Assembly (NCBI RefSeq): GCF_009882985.1
Contig: NZ_WTUZ01000022.1
Span: 310,001-374,000, forward strand
Origin: Paenibacillus silvestris
Lineage (GTDB): Bacteria > Bacillota > Bacilli > Paenibacillales > NBRC-103111
Direction of reading: 5' to 3'
Length of the DNA: 64,000 nt
Both the position numbers and the translations under genes were made by a program. The notes beneath the pieces were generated by a model that was given only the letters and a program-made list of their open reading frames with translations, did no database searches and had not been told where the DNA came from. This document shows positions 51,819-61,349 of this stretch, piece by piece; within the stretch, counting starts at the first letter, position 1, and every line of letters begins with the position of its first letter.

Positions 51819-52775
51819 ATGGCCAGTAAAATTCAGCCATCCGATCGAACAATTTATAATTTCTCATCGCAGAGTCAGAAATGGGCTTTTATGCGAAAAC
51901 ATTGGCCGATTTATGTAATTTCATTACCGGGTATTATTTATTTCTTGCTTTTTAAATATGTCCCCTTATTCGGTTCCGTCATTGCTTTCCAAAACTACAA
52001 CATATTCAAAGGCATTAAAGGGAGTGCATGGGTCGGTCTGGAAAATTTCCAGCGCATGTTCCAATATACAGAGTTTCTGCAGATTTTGAAAAATACGATT
52101 CTAATCGGGGTCTACGATTTGGTCTTCGCTTTTCCGGTTCCCATTATACTCGCCTTGTTGATCAATGAATTACGGATCATGGCTTATAAAAGAATTGTTC
52201 AAACCGTCGTTTATATGCCGCATTTCCTTTCATGGGTCATCGTAGGCGGGGTTGTCGTAGGTGTGCTATCCCCATCTACGGGAATTGTCAATCATCTTCT
52301 CGGCCTGTTCGGCGTCGATCCGATCTACTTTTTAGGGGAAAATGAATATATCCGTACGATTCTCATCTCCTCGGGGATATGGAAAGATAGCGGTTGGGGG
52401 ACGATCATCTATTTGGCAGCCATTGCGGGTATTAACCCTGATCTATACGAAGCCGCCCAAATCGATGGTGCAAGCCGGTTCCGACAAGTATTTTCTATTA
52501 CAATTCCGACGATTCTACCGACTATTGTTATTCTATTCTTGCTTCAGATCGGCAACTTTCTCGACTTTGGCTTTGAACGCGTCTTCGTATTCCTGAACCC
52601 GCTCAACAACGAAAATGGCGAAATTATTGATACGTTTGTATATCGTGCAGGACTTGTCGACCGTCAGTACAGCTACACAACGGCTATTGGGTTGTTCAAG
52701 TCGGTTGTCGGCTTAGCCTTAATTATGTTCAGTAATACCTTCAGTAAAAAAGTAACAGGCGAAGGCTTGTATTGA
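51819..52775 (+). CDS. lplB: LplB-type ABC transporter permease
   Basis: The 318-residue protein has six membrane helices and the LplB/YtcP-group N-terminal PGIIYFLLFKYVPLFGSVIAFQNY. The EAA loop is EAAQIDGASRFRQVFSITIPTI. It forms the channel with the next gene; this class imports complex oligosaccharides such as those from pectin or hemicellulose. AGGGGAGGAG precedes ATG 51819. No ATPase gene is present in the island. Confidence 0.9.
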   Translation: MASKIQPSDRTIYNFSSQSQKWAFMRKHWPIYVISLPGIIYFLLFKYVPLFGSVIAFQNYNIFKGIKGSAWVGLENFQRMFQYTEFLQILKNTILIGVYDLVFAFPVPIILALLINELRIMAYKRIVQTVVYMPHFLSWVIVGGVVVGVLSPSTGIVNHLLGLFGVDPIYFLGENEYIRTILISSGIWKDSGWGTIIYLAAIAGINPDLYEAAQIDGASRFRQVFSITIPTILPTIVILFLLQIGNFLDFGFERVFVFLNPLNNENGEIIDTFVYRAGLVDRQYSYTTAIGLFKSVVGLALIMFSNTFSKKVTGEGLY

Positions 52776-52805
52776 TGACACAGATACGAAAGGAGGTAAC
52801 TTGCT

Positions 52806-53675
52806 ATGATTATGACAAGAGGCCATAAAATTTTTAACTTTTTTAATGTTATTCTGTTGGGAGCTCTCGGACTCAGTATGGTGCTTCCCCTCATCCATAT
52901 TATTGCGCAATCTTTAAGCAATAACGTCGCGATTAACGCTGGGCAAGTCTCGTTGTGGCCGGTTGGTTTTACACTTGGCAGCTATAAGCTCATTTTGCAA
53001 GATCCGACCATTTGGTTAGGATTTCGAAACAGTGTCATCATTACCGTATTCGGCACATTCATTAATTTGTTTATGACAACGACGCTGGCTTATCCGTTAT
53101 CCAGACCTGAATATTTGTTCCGTAAATCGATTCTGATCATGGTGCTATTTACACTCATTTTCAGCGCGCCACTAATCCCGAATTATTTGTTGATAAAGCA
53201 GTTAGGTTTGCTAAATACACTCTGGGCTTTAATGCTCCCGATGGCGATTAGTGCTTTTAATCTATTTGTTATGCGATCATTCTTTCTTAACCTGCCGGTT
53301 GAATTGCTGGATTCAGCAAGAATGGACGGTTGCGGCGAGTTCCGGATCTTGTGGAACATTGTACTGCCGCTTTCCAAGCCCGCTATGGCAACCATGGGTA
53401 TCATGTATGCAGTTGGACACTGGAATCGCTATGCCGAAGCCGTCTTTTACATCGATCACCGAAATTGGATTCCGCTGCAGGTTCGCTTGAGGGAGATTGT
53501 ATTCACAGATCAGTTCGGTCAATCGGATGTATCGTCCGAATTAATGCTCTTTCTTTCACCCGAAGGGATCAAAATGGCCGTTATTGTTGTCGCAACGATA
53601 CCTATTCTTCTTGTCTATCCGTTCCTGCAGAAACATTTTATTCAAGGTATGATGGTAGGCTCAGTCAAGTCTTAA
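52806..53675 (+). CDS. lplC: LplC/YtcP-type ABC transporter permease
   Basis: The 289-residue protein has six membrane helices; the EAA-loop part is LDSARMDGCGEFRILWNIVLPLSKPA, and the end is KHFIQGMMVGSVKS. AAAGGAGGTAAC lies upstream of ATG 52806. It follows lplB by 30 bp and precedes the binding-protein gene by 45 bp. Confidence 0.9.
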   Translation: MIMTRGHKIFNFFNVILLGALGLSMVLPLIHIIAQSLSNNVAINAGQVSLWPVGFTLGSYKLILQDPTIWLGFRNSVIITVFGTFINLFMTTTLAYPLSRPEYLFRKSILIMVLFTLIFSAPLIPNYLLIKQLGLLNTLWALMLPMAISAFNLFVMRSFFLNLPVELLDSARMDGCGEFRILWNIVLPLSKPAMATMGIMYAVGHWNRYAEAVFYIDHRNWIPLQVRLREIVFTDQFGQSDVSSELMLFLSPEGIKMAVIVVATIPILLVYPFLQKHFIQGMMVGSVKS

Positions 53676-53720
53676 CCGTATGGAAAAGCATCTAATTTCG
53701 ATTAGAAAGAAGGGATTCCA

Positions 53721-55295
53721 TTGAAAAAAGTAGCCGTTGTGGCGCTAGCCGCAGCATTGTCTGCCGGTACGATGGTCGGATGTTCCACGGGAACTACCGA
53801 GCCGCAGCAAACCGCTGCGTCTACGGCGACGCCGGAGGCGAAGAAGCAGCCGACGAAATTTTCTATTTCATATCCGACGACGACCAACACTGGCTATCAC
53901 ACTCGCGTTGATATTAACAATGACAAATGGGTAAAAAAATTAGAAGAACTGACGAATACCGACCTCACCTTGAAAGTAACGGAAGTAAGCAAAATGGGTC
54001 TTATGTTCGCAAGCAATGACGTGCCCGATGTCGTGGGAAGCTTGGGGACAGCGACGGACAAAGCGATGTCAGGCTCCGTAGAAGCGGGCATGTTCATGCC
54101 CCTGGATGATTTGCTGAAACAGAATGCTCCGAATTTGATGAAGATGGTACCGAAGGAAGCTTGGGAAGCTGTCTCGTATAATGGCAAGATATACGGCATT
54201 CCCAACTGGTTGAACAATCCCTCCAGGCGTGCCACGTTTATTCGGACCGATCTATTGGAGAAGGCGGGATTGCCGGCACCGAAGACGGTTGAAGAGTTTG
54301 TGAATGTCCTCCGCAAATTCAAAGATATGGGGGTTAAGTACCCATACGGCGGGCGTGAAACGTTGAAATATGCGGATACCATCCTCGGTGCATTCGACGT
54401 GCTTCCTTATAAAGAACAGTTCGAACTCATAAATGGTCAAGTTGTGCCGAAGTTTTTCGATGTGGAAAATATGACGAAAGCATTAACCGTCTATAAAACG
54501 ATGTATGATGAAGGGCTGATGGCTAAGGAATTCGCTACGACCTCATCGACGGATTGGTTGAAAAATATTCGTGCCGGCGAGGTAGGGATATGGTCTTCCA
54601 ATTTGGTCAGCTTAAATGATTTCCGAACGAATATTCCGAACGCTGTGAAAGGCGCGAAAATCGACGTTATCTCTTCTCCAAAAGGTCCGGATGGCAAAAG
54701 TGGCTATCTCATGTATTTACCGGTTACAAGTGCGCATTATATTAACAAAAATGTAAAGCCTGAGACGGCTGCAGACATCGTGAAATATTTCGATTGGATG
54801 TCGTCAGACGAAGCTTATAAGTTCTTCACTTTCGGCATTGAAGGTGATACGTATACAGTGGTCGATGGTAAAATCAAGTATAAAGAACCGACCAACAAAG
54901 AAGAACAAGAAGAGCAGGACCATAGGGGCACCTTGCACTCCGCTCATGAAAGCACGGTTAACCGTCTGAAGATGGAAACAGATCCGAATGGTCCCTACAT
55001 TTTGAATGCTTTTGATAACATTCTTGCGCAAGAAGGATTGTCTGGCATTGGCTTTGCTCCGGATCTGGAGGCAAATAGCAAGTTCCCGGATGCTGCTTCG
55101 CCGGGTTCGGATGCAGCTCCGAAAATCATTATGGATCATATGATCAAAATGATTTATGGCAAAGAGTCCATTGCGGACTGGCCGAAGGTCATCGAAGAGT
55201 ATAAATCCAAAGGTGGCAATGAAATCATTAAAGAAGCAACCGAGCGTTATCAAAATAAAAAGGGCGTTCTGTTCCTTGGAAAAAAATTAGGATGA
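53721..55295 (+). CDS. lplA: LplA-type substrate-binding lipoprotein 1
   Basis: The 524-residue lipoprotein has a signal with lipobox TMVGC (Cys about 20), an A/T/Q-rich linker, then a large type of carbohydrate-binding fold typical of the LplA/YtcQ group. It captures the oligosaccharide for LplB/LplC. Start TTG 53721 has AAGAAGGGA upstream. The next gene encodes a protein of the same length and very similar sequence; both end in DWPKVIEEYKSKGGNEIIKEAT. Confidence 0.9.
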   Translation: MKKVAVVALAAALSAGTMVGCSTGTTEPQQTAASTATPEAKKQPTKFSISYPTTTNTGYHTRVDINNDKWVKKLEELTNTDLTLKVTEVSKMGLMFASNDVPDVVGSLGTATDKAMSGSVEAGMFMPLDDLLKQNAPNLMKMVPKEAWEAVSYNGKIYGIPNWLNNPSRRATFIRTDLLEKAGLPAPKTVEEFVNVLRKFKDMGVKYPYGGRETLKYADTILGAFDVLPYKEQFELINGQVVPKFFDVENMTKALTVYKTMYDEGLMAKEFATTSSTDWLKNIRAGEVGIWSSNLVSLNDFRTNIPNAVKGAKIDVISSPKGPDGKSGYLMYLPVTSAHYINKNVKPETAADIVKYFDWMSSDEAYKFFTFGIEGDTYTVVDGKIKYKEPTNKEEQEEQDHRGTLHSAHESTVNRLKMETDPNGPYILNAFDNILAQEGLSGIGFAPDLEANSKFPDAASPGSDAAPKIIMDHMIKMIYGKESIADWPKVIEEYKSKGGNEIIKEATERYQNKKGVLFLGKKLG

Positions 55296-55308
55296 CCCCT
55301 TGGCAATC

Positions 55309-55370
55309 GTATAAAATGACATAGCTCCTTAAATTTATACATTCAGAAAATGATAAGCAGTCGTTATGAT
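55309..55370 (+). promoter_or_regulatory. Island promoter P3 (before second binding protein)
   Basis: GTATAAAATGACA (55309-55321), then CCTTAAATTTATACATTC, and TATGAT (-10, 55365-55370) 56 bp from the block start. Confidence 0.7.
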
Positions 55371-55420
55371 AACACTGAGCAGTGAAACCGCTTGCAAAAA
55401 AGCTAGAAAGAAGGGGTTAT

Positions 55421-56995
55421 ATGAAAAAAACGATTAGTCTCACTCTTGCTGTCATCATGGCAGCATCCGCACTTACCGCTTGTTCAACAGATAGCAAAGT
55501 AGCGGAAAAAGCGTCGTCACAGCCGTCTACAGATGCGAAGAAAGCACCGGCGAAATTCTCTATCCTGTTCCCGACGACAGTCAGTACTGGCTATCATACT
55601 CGTGTGCCGGATTTGAACAAGGACAAATGGGTATTGAAGCTTGAGCAGCTAACCAACACCGATCTGGACGTCAAAGTGATGGAGGATGCCAAATTCGGCG
55701 TCATGTTCGCAAGTAACGACATCCCGGATGTCGTCGGTAGTATTGGCGGTCCCGGCAGCAAATCGATGTCCGGTTCTGTTGAGAATGGTGTATTCATGCC
55801 ACTGGATGATCTGCTGAAACAGTATGCTCCGAATTTGATGAAGTCGATTCCGAAAGCAGCTTGGGATAGCGTTTCGTATGAGGGCAAAATTTATGGGGTG
55901 CCAGAATTTTTGAGCAATCCTTCCCGCCGTTCGACCTACATTCGTACGGATCTGCTGGAGAAGGCAGGGCTTCAAGCGCCGAAAACCGTTGATGAATTCC
56001 TGAATGTGCTGCGGGCGTTCAAGAAGCTTGGCGTCGAGAACCCGTATCAGATGAGGGAGAACTTCAAGTATGCGGACGTTATCCTGGGAGCATTCGACGT
56101 GCTGCCGTACAAGGATCAATTTGAACTGGTGAATGGTCAGGTTGTTCCGAAATTTTTCGATGTAGAAAATGTGCAAAAAGCGCTTACGACTTATAAAACG
56201 ATGTACGATGAAGGCTTGATTCCAAAGGAATTCGCTACAATTTCCTCAACAGATTTCTCCAAAAATATTGAGTCAGGCAAAGCCGGTATCTGGTCGCAGA
56301 ATGCTTCAGGCTTGCCGGGTTACCGGACGAAAATTCAACAAGCTGTTCCAGGGTCCAAGGTTGAAATCGTAGGTTCACCGAAAGGTCCGGAAGGAAAAGG
56401 CGGATACTTCTACTACGCGCCAGTCATTCGTACCTTCTTCATTAACAAAAATGTGAAGCAGGAAACAGCCATAAACATCATTAAATTCTTCGATTGGATG
56501 ATTACGCCAGAAGCTGAAACTTTCTTCACTTTCGGAATTGAAGGAGATACGTACACCAAGGACGCAAGCGGCAACATCAACTATAAGTTCCCGACGACCA
56601 AGGAAGAAACAGATGAAGAAGGTTTCCGCAGCGGAACGATGTGGGCGGTGCATGACTCCACTTACAATAAACCAAGATTGCTGCTCAACGAAGATGGCAA
56701 AGCCACTTTGAAAGCATTTGATGAGGTGTTAACGAAGGAAGGGCTGCCTGGTATTGGCTTCTATCCGGATTTGAGCACATTCTCGAAATTCCCGGATCTT
56801 GCGGCGCCGCAACCGGATGTTGGTCCCAAAATTATCGTTGATCATATGATTAAAATGATTTATGGCAAAGAACCAATTACCGATTGGCCGAAAGTCATTG
56901 AAGAGTATAAGTCCAAAGGCGGTAACGAAATTATTAAAGAAGCGACGGATCGTTGGAACAAGAAGCAAGGCGCAATTATGATTGATATCAAATAA
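55421..56995 (+). CDS. lplA: LplA-type substrate-binding lipoprotein 2 (tandem paralogue)
   Basis: The 524-residue lipoprotein has lipobox SALTAC (Cys about 22). Long shared stretches with the previous protein (FMPLDDLLKQ, FDVLPYKDQFELVNGQVVPKFFDVEN, HMIKMIYGKE) show tandem duplication. Differences cluster in loops, which could alter specificity. AAGAAGGGG precedes ATG 55421; an in-frame GTG at 55382 is rejected. It has its own promoter P3 and terminator, so it can be produced in excess of the permeases. Confidence 0.9.
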   Translation: MKKTISLTLAVIMAASALTACSTDSKVAEKASSQPSTDAKKAPAKFSILFPTTVSTGYHTRVPDLNKDKWVLKLEQLTNTDLDVKVMEDAKFGVMFASNDIPDVVGSIGGPGSKSMSGSVENGVFMPLDDLLKQYAPNLMKSIPKAAWDSVSYEGKIYGVPEFLSNPSRRSTYIRTDLLEKAGLQAPKTVDEFLNVLRAFKKLGVENPYQMRENFKYADVILGAFDVLPYKDQFELVNGQVVPKFFDVENVQKALTTYKTMYDEGLIPKEFATISSTDFSKNIESGKAGIWSQNASGLPGYRTKIQQAVPGSKVEIVGSPKGPEGKGGYFYYAPVIRTFFINKNVKQETAINIIKFFDWMITPEAETFFTFGIEGDTYTKDASGNINYKFPTTKEETDEEGFRSGTMWAVHDSTYNKPRLLLNEDGKATLKAFDEVLTKEGLPGIGFYPDLSTFSKFPDLAAPQPDVGPKIIVDHMIKMIYGKEPITDWPKVIEEYKSKGGNEIIKEATDRWNKKQGAIMIDIK

Positions 56996-57011
56996 GGGTT
57001 GTAACGAGAAA

Positions 57012-57052
57012 AGTATCCTTCAGTAGAGCAATCTGCTGCAGGATATTTTTTT
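57012..57052 (+). terminator. Terminator after second binding-protein gene
   Basis: AGTATCCTTCAGTAGA pairs with TCTGCTGCAGGATAT across a four-base loop (wobbles and one mismatch), followed by seven T. Confidence 0.85.
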
Positions 57053-57066
57053 CATAGGTAGAAATC

Positions 57067-57127
57067 GTAAAAAATGACATACGATCTTAATTTTATCCTT
57101 TCTGATTGACGGATTAATTTCTATAAT
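57067..57127 (+). promoter_or_regulatory. Island promoter P4 (before Gfo/Idh-GH31-regulator unit)
   Basis: GTAAAAAATGACA (57067-57079), then TCTTAATTTTATCCTTTC, and TATAAT (-10, 57122-57127) 55 bp from the block start. It drives the unit that includes the YesN/YesM-type pair. Confidence 0.72.
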
Positions 57128-57161
57128 GAAGGCAACGAAATGATGGAGAGGTGTGTTGCGT

Positions 57162-58124
57162 GTGAAAGCGATATTGGTAGGGTTAGGCTCGGCAGGATTC
57201 AGCTGGTATAAGCGTCTGCGAGATCAAGGTTTATTGGCAGCCGTTGTTGAAGTGGATGCAGCGATGAAAGAGAAAATGCAGAATGATCCTTTTCCCTTCT
57301 ACACATCATTAGAGGAAGCTTTGCAGCAGGAAGAGGCGGATTTTCTTGTCAATGTAACTTCTCCAATGGTGCACACCGTGGTGAATCATGCAGCATTTGA
57401 CCGTAAACTGGCGGTTTTATGTGAAAAACCGATTTCTTTTGATTACGAAGAATCCATGGAGGTTGTGGCTCGTGCAGAACGAGAAAAGCTGCCTTTCATG
57501 ATTGCCGAAAATTACCGCAGGATGACGCATATACGCAAAATGAAACAGCTGCTGGACGAGGGCGTTATCGGCAGCCTGTCCTCTATGGATGTACAGTTTT
57601 ACAGATATCACAACGTCCAAAGAAGATATACGGTCAGCATTCTGGATGACATTGGTGTTCACCACTTTGATTTGCTTCGTTATTTTAGCGGAAGAGAAGG
57701 CAAAACGGTGCAGGCGAAGCTGTATAACCCGATCAATGCGTGGGAGCAAGACGGCGCCATTATTAATGCTTATGCATTCTTAGAAATGGATAACGGTATT
57801 ACGGCTTCGTATAACGCCTCCATTTCGGCTAGGGGCACTGAGACGCCATGGAGCGGGAATTGGCGATTGGAAGGCACGGAGGGTGCCATTGAATTCATCG
57901 GTAAGGAGATTCGCGTCATTCGGGACGGGGAGGTTCAGCTGATTGAAGATTACAGCGGCATTGATGTAACCGATACACTTGCTGAGTTCCTGGCTTCACT
58001 GCGTGAAGGGCGGGAGTCGGAGTCAAGCGGCAGGGATTATTTGAAAACGCAGGCTCTTGTGCATTACGCCAAACTGGCCAGCAGTTCCGGTCAGACTTAC
58101 GCCATTGATGTTCCAACATTATAG
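57162..58124 (+). CDS. Gfo/Idh/MocA family oxidoreductase of the sugar island
   Basis: The protein has about 320 residues, with a Rossmann motif KAILVGLGSAGFSWYK at the N-terminus, the catalytic-lysine motif VLCEKPISFDY and the AENYRRM segment. The C-terminal half is a beta-sheet substrate domain. It probably oxidises a sugar or sugar acid with NAD(P). GTG 57162 has GAGGTG 8 bp upstream; GTG 57153 and TTG 57156 are also in frame. The GH31 gene begins directly after its stop. Confidence 0.85.
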   Translation: MKAILVGLGSAGFSWYKRLRDQGLLAAVVEVDAAMKEKMQNDPFPFYTSLEEALQQEEADFLVNVTSPMVHTVVNHAAFDRKLAVLCEKPISFDYEESMEVVARAEREKLPFMIAENYRRMTHIRKMKQLLDEGVIGSLSSMDVQFYRYHNVQRRYTVSILDDIGVHHFDLLRYFSGREGKTVQAKLYNPINAWEQDGAIINAYAFLEMDNGITASYNASISARGTETPWSGNWRLEGTEGAIEFIGKEIRVIRDGEVQLIEDYSGIDVTDTLAEFLASLREGRESESSGRDYLKTQALVHYAKLASSSGQTYAIDVPTL

Positions 58125-60281
58125 ATGAATGGGGATTCGAGCATGCTGACTAATCATTGGGAGCAAACAGCGACTGGGATATGGCGTTTGACAATTAGAG
58201 AGCCTGAGGGGATCACCCCGTTAACTTGGATGGGGGTAACACCTAAGGATGAGGTTTTGCAGCAAATGCCGCAGGTAGAGCCGCCTTTGGCCTGGGATCG
58301 TATTCAGCTTGAGGAAGCAGGACGGAACTTCATGCTGTCTTTTCCGCTGAACCCAACCGAGAAGCTATATGGGACAGGCCTTCAGTTGCTGCGCATGAAT
58401 CAACGCGGAAGAACCCGCTATTTGCGTGTAAACAGCGATCCTAAGCAGGATACGGGTGAAACACATGCGCCCGTTCCATTTTATGTGAGCGATCAGGGGT
58501 ATGGTGTCTGGGTGGATACGTCACGAATCGTAACGATGCATCTCGGCTCATCTTTGAAGCAAGAGGATACGCGGCTTGAAGAAATTCGTGATCGCAATAC
58601 GGATAAGGGATGGAAAGCGACGCCGGTGGCTTCTCGGGTGGAAATCCAGATTCCTGCCGAAGGTGCAGTCGTCTATTTATTTGGCGGGCCTACCCTTTCG
58701 GATGTGGTAGCTAGATACAATTTAATGTGCGGCGGAGGCGTCTTGCCTCCCAAATGGGGACTAGGTTTCTGGCACCGCGTCCCGACACTATATAGCGATC
58801 AGCAAGTGCTTGATGAAGCCGAGCAGTTCCGTCTTCACGATATTCCTTGCGATGTCATCGGACTGGAGCCTGGCTGGCATAGCCACAGCTATCCTGTCAC
58901 CTATGAATGGGAGAAAAGCCGGTTCCCTGATCCAGCCAGCTTCGTAGATGAACTGGCGCACAAGGGCTTCCGCGTGAACCTCTGGGAGCATCCATACGTT
59001 TCGCCGCAGAGCGAAATGTATGCCGATCTGCAGCCGCTTTCGGGGACCCATACGGTGTGGGGCGGGCTTGCGCCGGATTACTCGTTGCCAGAGGCGGCAG
59101 CACTCTACAAAAAGCAGCATGAGGAACAGCATATCCAAATCGGGGTCTCTGGGTACAAGCTGGATGAATGCGATGGCAGTGAATTGACGAACAATTCCTG
59201 GATGTTCCCGGCACATGCTATGTTCCCATCAGGTCTAGATGGCGAGCAGATGAGACAGATGTATGGGTTAATGTTTCAAAAAATGACGGCAGATCTGTTC
59301 CGAAGCCAAAACCGCCGAACGTACGGACTAGTCAGAGCCTCGAATGGTGCGGCCTCGACGATGCCTTATGTCCTGTACTCGGATTTATATGACCATAAGC
59401 AGTTTATTCGGGGCATCTGCAGCTCCTCTTTCAGCGGTCTGTTGTGGACACCGGAGGTTCGCAGAGCGAGAAATGCCGAAGATTGGGTTCGGCGGATGCA
59501 AACCGTCTGTTTCTCGCCGATGGCTATGCTGAATGCATGGGGAGACGGGACGAAACCATGGTCCTTCCCTGAGGTAGAGGGCACCGTGCGGCATTATATC
59601 AAGCTGCGGATGAAACTTCTGCCGTATTTGTATACCGCTTTTGCCGTTTATCGCGAGCAGGGAATTCCGCCATTTCGGGCGATGCCGTTTGTTATGACGC
59701 CAGCTGAGATTGCCGGTGCTGAAGCCAAATTAGCGGCAAATGAGCAGCAGCATTTGAATACGACAGATGGCGCATACGGCAAGAAGAAGGCGAGAGAATG
59801 GGACGACCAATACATGGTCGGTGATGCGCTGCTTGTAGCTCCTTTGGTTGAGGGTGAAACAGAGCGTGAGGTGCTTCTGCCAGCTGGCATTTGGTATGGA
59901 TTGGAGACTGGGGAGCGGTATACCGGTGGCTGTGTGATCCGGGTGCAGGCGGGCCTTGAACATATCCCGGTTTTCGTTAAAAGCGGCTCCATCCTTCCTA
60001 TGATGAGTGCGCTTTCGCATGTTCCGGCAGCTGGGACGCCTACGGCGATTGAATTGGTGCATTTTGGAACCGAACCTGGTACAGCAAGACTTTATGAGGA
60101 TGATGGCGAAACCTTTGACTACGAGCAAGGCAAGTGCAGTTGGTTCAATCTGGCTGTCACAGTAGATCAAGATGGGAATTATACCGGTGCTTGGACAGGA
60201 GATAACGATCAATCGTCATCGTATGTTGGCGTCACTTGGCGGTTCGCGCAAACGCGTTTGTTGATGAACGAGCAGCGGTGA
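58125..60281 (+). CDS. Glycoside hydrolase family 31 enzyme
   Basis: The 718-residue protein has an N-terminal beta-sandwich with KLYGTGLQLL...NQRG, a TIM barrel starting PPKWGLGFWHR, and C-terminal beta domains with QYMVGDALLVAPL and GIWYGLETGERY, all GH31 features. The nucleophile is probably D347 in GYKLDECDG; D420 in LYSDLYD is a candidate acid/base. The KLDE form differs from the WIDMNE of standard alpha-glucosidases, so specificity is open (alpha-glucosidase, alpha-xylosidase or alpha-galactosidase). No signal peptide. ATG 58125 abuts the previous stop; ATG 58143 is an alternative. Confidence 0.88.
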   Translation: MNGDSSMLTNHWEQTATGIWRLTIREPEGITPLTWMGVTPKDEVLQQMPQVEPPLAWDRIQLEEAGRNFMLSFPLNPTEKLYGTGLQLLRMNQRGRTRYLRVNSDPKQDTGETHAPVPFYVSDQGYGVWVDTSRIVTMHLGSSLKQEDTRLEEIRDRNTDKGWKATPVASRVEIQIPAEGAVVYLFGGPTLSDVVARYNLMCGGGVLPPKWGLGFWHRVPTLYSDQQVLDEAEQFRLHDIPCDVIGLEPGWHSHSYPVTYEWEKSRFPDPASFVDELAHKGFRVNLWEHPYVSPQSEMYADLQPLSGTHTVWGGLAPDYSLPEAAALYKKQHEEQHIQIGVSGYKLDECDGSELTNNSWMFPAHAMFPSGLDGEQMRQMYGLMFQKMTADLFRSQNRRTYGLVRASNGAASTMPYVLYSDLYDHKQFIRGICSSSFSGLLWTPEVRRARNAEDWVRRMQTVCFSPMAMLNAWGDGTKPWSFPEVEGTVRHYIKLRMKLLPYLYTAFAVYREQGIPPFRAMPFVMTPAEIAGAEAKLAANEQQHLNTTDGAYGKKKAREWDDQYMVGDALLVAPLVEGETEREVLLPAGIWYGLETGERYTGGCVIRVQAGLEHIPVFVKSGSILPMMSALSHVPAAGTPTAIELVHFGTEPGTARLYEDDGETFDYEQGKCSWFNLAVTVDQDGNYTGAWTGDNDQSSSYVGVTWRFAQTRLLMNEQR

Positions 60282-60329
60282 GTTATCATAATTGGATTAG
60301 CAGCGCAGAGAGCATGAGGAGGTCTGGAC

Positions 60330-61349
60330 ATGCACGTATTGATCGTAGACGATGAACCTGTTATTCGCAGAGGAATGGTAAAAATGGCGGAACTGTACAC
60401 CCCCGCTTTCTCCAAAATTCAGACGGCCGAGAACGGCGAGGCTGCTTTGGAGCAAATTCGGGCGTCAGAGCCTGATCTGGTGTTGACGGATGTTCGCATG
60501 CCCAAAATGGACGGACTGGAATTATGCAAAATTATTCATGAGGAGTTTCCTCATATCAAAACCGTTGTCATATCCGGTTACAATGACTTTGAATATGCAC
60601 AAAAAAGTATGAATTACGGCGTTAGACATTATTTATTGAAACCGGCGACCAAAAGCGATGTCCATGACATGCTGGATCAACTGATCAAGAAACCGAAACA
60701 CGGTTATTTATCGCCTTCCCGTTATATTGAGTGGATCGATCAGATGGAACAGCAAATATGGGCGTTACAGATGGAGGAATTCAGGAATCTCATCATAGGC
60801 TGGCGCGAATATTGCCTGTCGGCGAATATCTCGCTAGCCCAGCTGAAAGAGCTGCTGGATGATTGCAATGCGCTTCTTGTGAAACGCTTTCAAGCGCGCC
60901 ATTTCTCACCTGCGTCCGTACCTGCTCATCTGCAGGCGGATAATGTGAAAGAGGCGCTAGACGCGTTTGAGAAGGGGCTTTTGAACATGATCAGCGGGCT
61001 GCAATCCGTCCGCAGCGGTCATTTCAAAGATCCGATGGAAGAAGCCAAGGCGTATATCGACAGCCGGCTGTCAGAGGATATTTCTTTGGATCAAGTCGCT
61101 GCTATGGTTGGATTAACGCCGACGTATTTCAGCTCGCTTTTCAAAAAAATCACGCAAGAGACCTTTGTCCAATACCGGATTAACAAACGAATGACGAAGG
61201 CGAAAGAAATGCTGTCCGCACCACATGTTCGAATCGTTGATGTTGCTGCGGATGTCGGGTATGACGATTACCCCCATTTTACCAAAACTTTTAAAAAAAT
61301 TGTCGGCGTTTCCCCGACGGAATACCGCGCCAGTTTAGGTATCAAATGA
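60330..61349 (+). CDS. YesN-type response regulator of the sugar island
   Basis: The 339-residue protein has a receiver domain (D54 in LTDVRMP, K about 105 in LLKPATK), a short linker of about 120 residues, and an AraC-type DNA-binding domain (about 240-339) with DISLDQVAAMVGLTPTYFSSLFKK and VAADVGYDDYPHFTKTFKK. It is the probable activator of P1-P4. GAGGAGG lies 7 bp before ATG 60330. Its stop overlaps the kinase start by 4 bp (ATGA). Confidence 0.9.
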   Translation: MHVLIVDDEPVIRRGMVKMAELYTPAFSKIQTAENGEAALEQIRASEPDLVLTDVRMPKMDGLELCKIIHEEFPHIKTVVISGYNDFEYAQKSMNYGVRHYLLKPATKSDVHDMLDQLIKKPKHGYLSPSRYIEWIDQMEQQIWALQMEEFRNLIIGWREYCLSANISLAQLKELLDDCNALLVKRFQARHFSPASVPAHLQADNVKEALDAFEKGLLNMISGLQSVRSGHFKDPMEEAKAYIDSRLSEDISLDQVAAMVGLTPTYFSSLFKKITQETFVQYRINKRMTKAKEMLSAPHVRIVDVAADVGYDDYPHFTKTFKKIVGVSPTEYRASLGIK

